A stretch of 8,921 bases of DNA, taken from contig JAKISR010000068.1 of assembly GCA_021648465.1 (NCBI GenBank), forward strand, positions 1 to 8,921, given 5' to 3'. The notes under the pieces were generated by a model. That model was not told the DNA's origin and did no database searches. It was given only the letters and a program-made list of their open reading frames with translations. Below, piece by piece: positions 1-6,739 of this stretch (position 1 is its first letter; each line of letters opens with the position of its first letter). The DNA is from Sulfurimonas sp. (GTDB lineage Bacteria; Campylobacterota; Campylobacteria; Campylobacterales; Sulfurimonadaceae). A program made the position numbers and the translations under genes.

Positions 1-25
1 TTAGTCTTATCGTCTATTTACTTGC

Positions 26-166
26 TTAGTTTTCAATGATCTCAAACATATTAATTACCTCAACTCGAAGTACCTCTACTCTAATCTTTAAACTAGTGTC
101 TGTTTGTGGATGGGAATTATAGAGAAAACTTGCTTTGTTGTTTCTTAAAATGTTTGGAGAATTGCT
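26..166 (-). pseudogene. Start-less open frame, possible gene remnant
   Basis: Reading the minus strand, a frame stays open for 46 codons between a TAA at 167-169 and a TAA at 26-28. It has no ATG, GTG or TTG near its beginning; the only ATG is seven codons from the end. The translation ends RVEVLRVEVINMFEIIEN, in which RVEV occurs twice five residues apart, mirrored by two 12-nt DNA segments that match at 10 positions. I do not recognise a family. It could be the tail of a decayed gene, part of a dispersed repeat, or a chance frame. It is separated from the M14 gene by the AT-rich hairpin region and lies outside the operon. Confidence 0.2.
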
Positions 167-173
167 TTAAATT

Positions 174-213
174 TTAATATTGTAAATATTAAGAGCTATT
201 TTAACTCTCTTAA
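174..213 (-). terminator. Hairpin region after the M14 gene, possible weak terminator
   Basis: Two inverted repeats overlap here. TTAAGAG (189-195) pairs with CTCTTAA (207-213) across an 11-nt loop, and TTAATATT (174-181) pairs with AATATTAA (185-192) across GTA. They sit on and just past the stop codon of the carboxypeptidase gene, where an operon would end. On the minus strand no clean T tract follows the stems; the better T run lies on the plus-strand side (215-221). Termination on the minus strand is therefore only a suggestion. Confidence 0.3.
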
Positions 214-2792
214 ATTTTTTTATTTACCTCGATATATATTGGTTCTGAAAAATTTGGAACATCATCATATGAAAATATTGCATAATACTTATGAGCTTGT
301 AAATCACCAAAATTATCATAAGTATAGTTATCTATTCCACCATAAAGTTTTTGTCCATCATATGGAGAACATGGTATTTTAAATGGATTTTTAACTACTA
401 GTGCACCACAATATGATTCATCATCTGGTATATCCCATTCTAATTTAATTACTCCATTATTTGAAATGTATTTGAAATTTTTTATAGTTTGTGGAGCATT
501 TCTTCGTTTTTTAATATAATTTATTATAAGAGATGATTTTTTTACATCACTCCAACTTACATTTTGAAATTTACAAAACTGTTTTTCTGATGATGCTGAA
601 ATTATAAAAACAACTTTTGAATTTAATTTTGCATTTTCAACCATTTCATTTATTGCATGTGTATCAAAAACAAATCTTTGAAGAGAGTCTTTTTTTATAT
701 CAGCAATACTAACATCATAGCCTACTCTTTCAATAACTTTTCTATTTTTAATTTTTTTATAGTTGATTTCACCTTCACATGATATTACCATTTCTATATG
801 AAAACGAAGATTATTTGTTGATTTAATTTTACTTGCATTTAGTTCTATATAAGCCGTTGAAATTACACTATTGTTCATCTCTGGTAAATTTGTTAAGTCA
901 AATTCTATACGACCATATTTTTTATAGCCATTTTTATCAAAGCCAACAATTAATTTATCATCTACAATTTTATCTTTATAAACTGTAGCTTCAGATGCAG
1001 GATTTAGTTCTATTTTAGTTTCGTTAATTGTATATGATATATCAAGCTTTGGTCTATAGGATAATCCTCCACTAAATTTACCATATCCTATATCCCATTG
1101 CATTAATTGAGAGGCACGATCTAGTGGTAAACTATTCGGTCCTTGCATCCTAAAATATGCTTCTCTTCTTTTAAGTGATTGTTGTAAAACATCTAGTTCT
1201 TGTACTGCAAATTTATATGTTTTCCATACACCCTGAGATAACTGAGCCGAACCAGTAGGTTTATCTATAAATGAAAGCATTTTCGCATTTTTAATATCAT
1301 CAAAACTATCTAATTTATTAATTGTTCTCTCGTCCATCTGTCCAACTCGCCATTCACCATAACTCTCTACCTGAACACTGACTCTGTTCATTGGGTAAAA
1401 TGATATAGATGCGGAAGTTATAAGAGCATTCTCAGGTATATTACTTAAAGAAAATCCACTAACACCAAAGCATTCACCTTTTTTATCTGAAATACCAACA
1501 AATAATGAATTATTTCCAAAATGATCAAAATTTTTCTTTGTTTTTTCCCCAACATAACCTATTTTGTCTGCTACTGGATAAAGAATTTTTGAAAACATGT
1601 TTTCAGCAGGATGTGTTCTTACCCCAACTAATTGTCCAAATGGAGATTTAATATTTTTTTCTCTACTAACAGCACGAATAAAATAGTAATAATTAATAGA
1701 AGGTGTTAAATTTCTATCTATATATGTTTTTAACTTTGTCATACCAATTCTATTTGATGCTTGAGCAAAACCACTTTTATTTTTTGAACGATATATTTCA
1801 AAGTATACTACTTCATCATTTATATAGCTCCAACTTAACTCTATATCTTTTGAACTTACCTTTGTTGCTGTAAACTCTTCAACTCTTGGTAATGAATCTG
1901 TTTTTTTATAATTGTTAACTTCTGAGAGAGCGAACATAAGTGCTGCTATATTTTCATCAATATGCTCACTCATATGTTCAATATAATCACTAATATTTCT
2001 AGTTCCAACTTCAACCACTACAGCTAATGCACCTTGCGAATAATAAAACTCTCTTCCACTTCCAGATATAAGACTAACAGGTGGTTTTCCCATATGTATC
2101 CCATACTCTCTTCCTGATTCTTTTTTAATCTCTTCGGCCATATTACTAGCTAAAATATTTAAATCAACTGCATCAACTGCATCTTCATGTTTAAAATTAT
2201 GTGCAGGAAAAAATACATTTCCTTGAGAATGATAATCTAAAGCTATAGTTATATTTTTATGTTCAAGCATAAAATCCCTAAGAGCTGCAGTTTCTGGTTC
2301 ACTAAAAGCGTTTGGACCACCATAAACATTAGATGTTGTAGAATTATTTGGTATAAAGCCTACACTAAAGTTTCTATTTAAATCAACTCCAAAACTTCCA
2401 TCTACATTTTGTCTTCTATTTTTTCTCCAAAAAGAAAAATGATTTCTTGAATACTCAAACCCATCAGGATTTGCACAAGGAACCATATACAATGTCGCTC
2501 TATCTAAAAGCATATTTAATTGAGGATCATAATCAATATGATCTAGTATATACTTTGCAAAACTAATTGACAGCTCAATACCTATCCACTCTCTTGCATG
2601 TATAGTTCCCGTATAAAAAAGGGCTGTTTTTTCCTTATGTGTATCTACATTATTTGAAATAGTTACGGCAATAATATCTCTATCTTCCCATGTTGTTCCT
2701 ATGGATTCAACCATAAAAAGATCAGGATTACTATTTTGTGCAGATTTAAAAAATTTTACACATTCACTATATGAACTGTATTGTTGTCTCAA
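210..2792 (-). CDS. M14 zinc carboxypeptidase with Fn3 and DNRLRE-like domains
   Basis: This 860-residue protein is a predicted metallocarboxypeptidase that removes C-terminal amino acids. The M14 domain fills about residues 5-295. It has the zinc ligands H65 and E68 (HARE) and H188 (DYHSQGN), substrate-binding R123 (WRKNRR) and N139-R140 (DLNRNF), a tyrosine pair at Y250/Y251, and the catalytic glutamate E261 (VVVEVG). An Fn3-like domain follows at about 303-395, then two beta-rich DNRLRE-like regions (about 402-588 and 591-760) and a second Fn3-like domain (about 765-856). The start is TTG: AAGG at 2800-2803 lies 7 nt upstream and an in-frame TAA lies three codons before the start. It leaves no room for a signal peptide or propeptide, although such accessory domains are usually extracellular. 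It is the last gene of a four-gene operon, 21 nt after the ATP-grasp gene. The M14 assignment is strong; the DNRLRE naming is by pattern only, and the substrate is unknown. Confidence 0.9.
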   Translation of the reverse strand: MRQQYSSYSECVKFFKSAQNSNPDLFMVESIGTTWEDRDIIAVTISNNVDTHKEKTALFYTGTIHAREWIGIELSISFAKYILDHIDYDPQLNMLLDRATLYMVPCANPDGFEYSRNHFSFWRKNRRQNVDGSFGVDLNRNFSVGFIPNNSTTSNVYGGPNAFSEPETAALRDFMLEHKNITIALDYHSQGNVFFPAHNFKHEDAVDAVDLNILASNMAEEIKKESGREYGIHMGKPPVSLISGSGREFYYSQGALAVVVEVGTRNISDYIEHMSEHIDENIAALMFALSEVNNYKKTDSLPRVEEFTATKVSSKDIELSWSYINDEVVYFEIYRSKNKSGFAQASNRIGMTKLKTYIDRNLTPSINYYYFIRAVSREKNIKSPFGQLVGVRTHPAENMFSKILYPVADKIGYVGEKTKKNFDHFGNNSLFVGISDKKGECFGVSGFSLSNIPENALITSASISFYPMNRVSVQVESYGEWRVGQMDERTINKLDSFDDIKNAKMLSFIDKPTGSAQLSQGVWKTYKFAVQELDVLQQSLKRREAYFRMQGPNSLPLDRASQLMQWDIGYGKFSGGLSYRPKLDISYTINETKIELNPASEATVYKDKIVDDKLIVGFDKNGYKKYGRIEFDLTNLPEMNNSVISTAYIELNASKIKSTNNLRFHIEMVISCEGEINYKKIKNRKVIERVGYDVSIADIKKDSLQRFVFDTHAINEMVENAKLNSKVVFIISASSEKQFCKFQNVSWSDVKKSSLIINYIKKRRNAPQTIKNFKYISNNGVIKLEWDIPDDESYCGALVVKNPFKIPCSPYDGQKLYGGIDNYTYDNFGDLQAHKYYAIFSYDDVPNFSEPIYIEVNKKI

Positions 2793-2799
2793 TTTATAA

Positions 2800-2803
2800 C
2801 CTT
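2800..2803 (-). promoter_or_regulatory. Ribosome binding site supporting a TTG start
   Basis: AAGG on the minus strand lies 7 nt before the TTG at 2790-2792. With the upstream in-frame stop it fixes the start of the M14 gene. The next Met is residue 27, inside the catalytic domain, so a later start would truncate the fold. Confidence 0.7.
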
Positions 2804-2813
2804 AAGATATATA

Positions 2814-4133
2814 TTAATTTTTAAAAGCTTTAGCCCATTGGCTAATTTGTTGATTTGAAGCAAAATCACAATCTTTAAACTCTTTAAATGAAAGAATACC
2901 TTCACTTTTTATTTGCTCTTTTATCATAACTGCAACATCTTCATCCATACCTTGAAGTGTCATCAACTCCGTTAATGTTATGTCTGACAATGTAAAAAGT
3001 TTCCCTTCATCAATTGTACAAAGAATTGTTTCATTATTGTTTTTTAACATTTTTGGCAAATCTTTTTCACTTACAGGTTCTTTTATAGAGTTTGGAACAT
3101 CATCAGAGGATGACTCATCTGTTAATTGCATATCAAAACCACTTTTATCACTCAACCAATAAGTGCCATCAACTGATGGTTCATATTTTGCAAAATATAG
3201 ATGTCTTATTTTTTTTAAAATTAAAGAATTCATTTTTCCTAATTCTTCCCAAGAATATAATGGTACATGAGGAAGTCTAAATTCTCCTTCACTTAAATCC
3301 CACATAATATATTGTCCTATCCAATCTCTAACATATGGAAATGCTGCAAATGCTGTTGCACATTCTAATATATATGGCTCATTTGTATTTTCATCAATTG
3401 CTATATCACAAGCCCAATACTCTGCTTTTGCAGCTTTAGAAGCTTTTACTGCAAGTTCTAATGCATTCATAGGTATATTTTCATAACTCATACTTCCACC
3501 TTGTGAAGTATTTGTAATCCATTCTCCATCACCGGAGTATCTCCAAAACGCACAAATAGGTTTATGTCCAATCAACATAACACGAATATCTCCACTATCT
3601 TTAAGAGGAATTGCATCTTGAGAGTATATAGGCTGATATTTTTTCTCTTTAAAAAGGTTTTTTGCCTCTCTATAATTATCAACTTTATGAACATAATATC
3701 CACCATAGTTAGATGCACCATAACTTCTTTTTATTATTTGTGGATAATAACAATTCTTAAAATAGTTATCAGCTTTTTTTTCATCATAAGTTATTATTGT
3801 TTTTGGAGAAGAAACATTAAATTTTTCACAAAAAAGTGTTACATTTTCTTTTGATTTATTACAAAATTGAGTTTCAATTGATGGTATAAATCTAACATTA
3901 GGTAGTTTAACAGCTATCTCTTTAAAAGCTTCATAAGCAGTTGCTGGAATATTTCCAACTAATACATCTATTTTTTTATTTTTAACTTCATTTATAAATC
4001 TTTGTTTATCATTTTTCCAATGATAAGTTACATTTTCAATTTTATCTGACCAACCTTTAAAGTTGCTATAGTCAAAAAATCTAAGCACATAGTCTAAATA
4101 TAAAAATCCTATTTTTGGAAGCTTTTTTACCAT
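2814..4133 (-). CDS. Divergent ATP-grasp ligase with C-terminal HhH-like segment
   Basis: This is a 439-residue predicted ATP-dependent carboxylate-amine ligase. ATP-grasp features include K135 with a glycine-rich loop (KRSYGASNYGG, 135-145), GDIRVMLIG (181-189), NTSQGGS (208-214), the acidic metal residue D243 and E257 (YILECATAF). The usual E-x-N metal motif reads E-C-A, so the second ligand is not asparagine. After the ligase core (to about residue 300) comes an acidic, probably flexible linker (about 335-375). A segment at 383-420 then resembles a helix-hairpin-helix: LTELMTLQGMDEDVAVMI with FKEF behind it. No signal peptide is seen. The ATG start has AAGG 8 nt upstream and lies 1 nt after the stop of the RimK-like gene, so the two are probably translationally coupled. 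The ligase fold is well supported; substrates are unknown, and reduced or altered activity is possible. Confidence 0.82.
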   Translation of the reverse strand: MVKKLPKIGFLYLDYVLRFFDYSNFKGWSDKIENVTYHWKNDKQRFINEVKNKKIDVLVGNIPATAYEAFKEIAVKLPNVRFIPSIETQFCNKSKENVTLFCEKFNVSSPKTIITYDEKKADNYFKNCYYPQIIKRSYGASNYGGYYVHKVDNYREAKNLFKEKKYQPIYSQDAIPLKDSGDIRVMLIGHKPICAFWRYSGDGEWITNTSQGGSMSYENIPMNALELAVKASKAAKAEYWACDIAIDENTNEPYILECATAFAAFPYVRDWIGQYIMWDLSEGEFRLPHVPLYSWEELGKMNSLILKKIRHLYFAKYEPSVDGTYWLSDKSGFDMQLTDESSSDDVPNSIKEPVSEKDLPKMLKNNNETILCTIDEGKLFTLSDITLTELMTLQGMDEDVAVMIKEQIKSEGILSFKEFKDCDFASNQQISQWAKAFKN

Positions 4134-4134
4134 C

Positions 4135-5043
4135 TTAACTACCTTTATCTGTTCTTTTATCTATTAACTGAACTATCACATCAATTTTTTTATCATTAAA
4201 ATTCAATCCTATTTTTTCTTGTTCTGGAGTAGCAAATGCTGGAATACCATTAACTTCTAGAACCACATACTCCTCTTTTTCTCTATCATATAAAATATCA
4301 ACACCTGCTATATCCATGCCAAGTGCTTTACTTGCTTTTTTTGCAACATCTATAATCTCATCATTAGCTTCACGAAGAATCACACTTCCACCACTTGTAA
4401 TATTTGTTCTCCACTCTCTTGCACTTGCTTTACGTCCATAACATGCAATAAATTTATCATCAACAATATCAACACGAAAATCTGTAAAATCATTTTCAAC
4501 AAATTTTTCTAAATAGATATGACGAATATCAGTTTGATTTATAAAAGGCAACAAAGCATCAAGCATCTGTCGAGAATCTAAAAATGCCATTCCACTTCCA
4601 CCCCAACCATCTATTGGCTTATATACCATTTTTTTCCATTCTTCAAATTTTTCAGTAACAAACTGTGGTGTTTCACGATGACATAAAAAGAAATCTGCTG
4701 TTGTAACTCCTGCTTGATGTAGAACTAAATTGCTTCTAAATTTATCTTCTGATAACGCAAAGGCTTTAAAAGAGTTTATAGTTGGAATAAACTGATCTAT
4801 TGTTTCATACATATAAACCTGAGCAACAGTTTGTTCACCTGCGTTATATGAAAAAAACAAATCCAAATCTAGTATATTGATACCATCACAAATGATTGAA
4901 TTTTTATACCCTCTAGCAAATCGAAGGTCTAATTCTGGTACAACTTCAATATCTCTTTCTCTTAGCTTTGAAATTAACTTTTCTTGTATCTTGTCTCCAC
5001 CACTATTGTTATACATCCACATACCGATTTTTCTTTTTAACAT
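4135..5043 (-). CDS. RimK-like ATP-grasp amino acid/peptide ligase
   Basis: This 302-residue cytoplasmic ligase should activate a carboxylate as an acyl phosphate and join it to an amine. RimK/LysX-type landmarks are in order: an N-terminal preATP-grasp domain (about 1-95), DKFRS with K101, YKP with K142, the glycine-rich loop GWGGSGM (146-152), E179, DFRVDIV (188-194), REWRTNITSGGS (209-220), AGVDI with D249, and the metal motif E263-V-N265 followed by GIPAF. All expected ATP and Mg residues appear present, unlike in the downstream ATP-grasp gene. The start is ATG with AGGCGG 4 nt upstream, 11 nt after the M20 stop. RimK itself glutamylates ribosomal protein S6, but the neighbours here are peptidases, and sequence alone does not tell RimK from LysX, MptN or other subfamilies. 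Substrate unknown. Confidence 0.88.
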   Translation of the reverse strand: MLKRKIGMWMYNNSGGDKIQEKLISKLRERDIEVVPELDLRFARGYKNSIICDGINILDLDLFFSYNAGEQTVAQVYMYETIDQFIPTINSFKAFALSEDKFRSNLVLHQAGVTTADFFLCHRETPQFVTEKFEEWKKMVYKPIDGWGGSGMAFLDSRQMLDALLPFINQTDIRHIYLEKFVENDFTDFRVDIVDDKFIACYGRKASAREWRTNITSGGSVILREANDEIIDVAKKASKALGMDIAGVDILYDREKEEYVVLEVNGIPAFATPEQEKIGLNFNDKKIDVIVQLIDKRTDKGS

Positions 5044-5054
5044 AATACCGCCTA

Positions 5055-6158
5055 TTAAAAATCTGATTTTTTTATAAAATAATTAAAAAGTTTTTTACTT
5101 AACTCTATTCTGCTCTCAAAGCTCTTCTTTAAAGCTCTTTCATGAATTGTATGATCTCCATCACCAAATGGACCAAAACCATCTAATGTTATAACACCAC
5201 ATGAACTCACTATGTTAGCATCACTGACTCCACCTCTCTCTTCATAGTCAATTGATGAGTTAGTTATTTTTTCAATTTTTTTTACTAATTTTAATGACTC
5301 TAAAGATGTTAACATAACATCTCTTTGAATATCTCCTCTTAGTTTTGAAATAGTACCATCAACAAACGAATGATTTACAATTTTATCAATTGCTTCAAGA
5401 ACTCTATCTTTTTCATTTGCATCTTTATATCTAAGTTCAAAAACCAAAGAGGCATGAGGAGAGATAGTGTTTGCCCCTATTCCCCCCTCAATTTTACCAA
5501 CATTAAGAGTTGTTCCTTTTTCTAAGTTTGTTAACTTTACAAGCTCTTGAAGTTTATAAGAAGCTTCTAAATTTGCATCATTTCCATCGGAATAATGATT
5601 TCCAGCATGAGCAGCCCTACCTTCTATATCTATAAAAAATGTTCCTACACCTTTTCTACCAGTTACTACTTCTAAGTTTTTTCCAGCAGCCTCATAAACA
5701 AAACAGTAGTCATATTCTTTTGCAAGCTTAGATGTCAAATACTTAGAATCATCACTACCACTTTCTTCATCACTTACAAGCAATACGTCGATATTATTTA
5801 TCTCTATTTCATCATTATAAATTTCTCTTAATGCTTGAAGTGCAACTATATTTCCACCCTTCATATCACAAACACCAGCACCGTACACCCACTCATTATC
5901 TTCACTATATTTATCAAATTTATTTGGAGGAAAAACTGTGTCTAAATGACCTAGAAGTAATAATTTTTTTGAAGTACTATCATGTTTTGAAATATAGTGA
6001 TGATGTGAACCAATAAGTTCTCGCTCATATACATCAATCTTAAAATCAAGGTTTTTAAACCAAGTATCAAAAAGTTCTCCAACTTGGTCAACACCAGCCT
6101 TGTTTTTTGTATACGAGTTTATTTCTACAATAGTTTTTAAGTCATCAAAATAGCTCAT
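5055..6158 (-). CDS. M20 family metallopeptidase (CPG2/LysK-like)
   Basis: This 367-residue protein is a predicted two-metal hydrolase that cleaves amide bonds at a C-terminal or N-acylated amino acid. M20 motifs are complete: GHLDTVFP with H71 and D73, GAGVCDMKGG with bridging D98, DEESGS with general base E131 and metal ligand E132, YEAAG with E156, GRAAHAGNH with dimer-domain H184, and GDGDHTIHE with metal ligand H336. The lid/dimerisation domain spans about 165-280. The length is usual for carboxypeptidase G2-like or LysK-like members. The start ATG has GGAG 4 nt upstream and opens the accessory operon after a 116-nt AT-rich gap. The family also includes acetylornithine deacetylase and dipeptidases, so only the class of reaction can be given. 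Its link to the RimK-like ligase resembles LysX/LysK pairing, but no LysW carrier is seen here. Confidence 0.88.
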   Translation of the reverse strand: MSYFDDLKTIVEINSYTKNKAGVDQVGELFDTWFKNLDFKIDVYERELIGSHHHYISKHDSTSKKLLLLGHLDTVFPPNKFDKYSEDNEWVYGAGVCDMKGGNIVALQALREIYNDEIEINNIDVLLVSDEESGSDDSKYLTSKLAKEYDYCFVYEAAGKNLEVVTGRKGVGTFFIDIEGRAAHAGNHYSDGNDANLEASYKLQELVKLTNLEKGTTLNVGKIEGGIGANTISPHASLVFELRYKDANEKDRVLEAIDKIVNHSFVDGTISKLRGDIQRDVMLTSLESLKLVKKIEKITNSSIDYEERGGVSDANIVSSCGVITLDGFGPFGDGDHTIHERALKKSFESRIELSKKLFNYFIKKSDF

Positions 6159-6190
6159 GCTGCTCCGAAAATAGAAATAATTTTTATAAA

Positions 6191-6219
6191 ATTGTACTAC
6201 ATATTAAATATAATTTTTA
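6191..6219 (-). promoter_or_regulatory. Possible promoter for the ligase/peptidase operon
   Basis: TACAAT on the minus strand (6191-6196) could serve as a -10 box, with the AT-rich sequence typical of Campylobacterota promoters upstream and only a weak -35-like TAAAAA at 6214-6219. It lies 32 nt before the M20 start codon in a 116-nt gap. In such AT-rich sequence chance matches are common. Confidence 0.35.
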
Positions 6220-6263
6220 TAAAAAAAATAATATTGTGATAAAAGTTAGATAAGGGAAGAGAT

Positions 6264-6291
6264 AACTTAGAAGATTATTTTCTTCTAAGTT
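6264..6291 (-). terminator. 11-bp hairpin enclosing the rplS stop codon
   Basis: AACTTAGAAGA (6264-6274) is perfectly complementary to TCTTCTAAGTT (6281-6291), leaving a 6-nt loop that includes the TAA stop of rplS (6275-6277). It is the longest perfect inverted repeat I found in the window. No T tract follows directly on the minus strand, so it may act as a 3' end stabiliser or an incomplete terminator. The T-rich stretch at about 6218-6235 is over 30 nt further on. Confidence 0.5.
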
Positions 6292-6634
6292 CTTTGATAC
6301 GAGCTTTTTTACCAGCAAGATCACGAAGATAAAATAGTTTGGCACGACGAACACGACCTCGACGAATAATTTTTATCTCATTAATTGAGTCAGAGTAAAT
6401 TGGGAAAATTCTTTCAATACCAACCGAGTTAGCACCAATTTTACGTACAGTTATAGTTTGACCTGTACCTTGACCTCTTTTTGCTATACAAACACCTTCG
6501 TAACTTTGTACACGACTTTTGTCACCTTCTTTGATAGTTACTTCTAAACGAACAGTATCACCAGCACGAAAGTCTGGAATATTTTTCTCTTGCGTTTGTG
6601 CTTTTTCAAAATTTTCTATGTACTTATTTCTCAT
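6275..6634 (-). CDS. rplS: Ribosomal protein L19 (bL19)
   Basis: This is a full-length 119-residue L19, a large-subunit protein at the interface with the small subunit. Family landmarks run through its whole length: FRAGDTVRLEV (22-32), YEGVCIAKRG (45-54), TVRKI, GIERIFPIYSDSI (72-84), RRGRVRRAKLFYLR (91-104) and GKKARIKE near the C-terminus. The ATG has AAGGA (6643-6647) 8 nt upstream. It is the last gene of the rpsP operon, separated from trmD by a 105-nt hairpin-rich gap that suggests its level can be set separately. Confidence 0.98.
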   Translation of the reverse strand: MRNKYIENFEKAQTQEKNIPDFRAGDTVRLEVTIKEGDKSRVQSYEGVCIAKRGQGTGQTITVRKIGANSVGIERIFPIYSDSINEIKIIRRGRVRRAKLFYLRDLAGKKARIKELRRK

Positions 6635-6660
6635 AAGCTAATTCCTTAATTTTAGTTCAC

Positions 6661-6730
6661 ACCCTCAAAGGGTACCTAGTAAAATGAAGGAAACCTTCAT
6701 CTATTTTTTAAAATATCGGGAACAACCCCG
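6661..6730 (-). promoter_or_regulatory. Three hairpins in the trmD-rplS gap, possible rplS leader
   Basis: The 105-nt gap before rplS holds three stem-loops in succession: CGGG/CCCG (6717-6720 with 6727-6730), a perfect 7-bp ATGAAGG/CCTTCAT with an AAA loop (6684-6700), and ACCCT/AGGGT with a CAA loop (6661-6673). The last ends 13 nt before the rplS Shine-Dalgarno. This could be a regulatory leader, a processing site or a partial terminator. L19 leaders are known in Firmicutes, but I cannot show that this is one. Confidence 0.4.
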
Positions 6731-6739
6731 CTATTTACG

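Noticed and set aside
2980..3854. Plus-strand open frames of 60-96 codons opposite the second ATP-grasp gene
   Set aside because: They lie inside a well-supported minus-strand gene, have low-complexity translations and match no recognisable motif; they are antisense shadows. The same applies to the plus-strand frames at 4877-5077, 5831-6016 and 7412-7618.
4135..5043. Calling the ligase RimK (S6 glutamyl ligase)
   Set aside because: The fold and motifs fit RimK, LysX and other relatives equally, and the gene sits with peptidases rather than near rpsF. No residue I can see fixes the substrate.
210..6158. A LysW-type lysine or arginine biosynthesis cluster
   Set aside because: LysX-like and LysK-like proteins are present, but there is no small acidic LysW carrier with the EDWGE-type C-terminus and no kinase, reductase or aminotransferase in the window.
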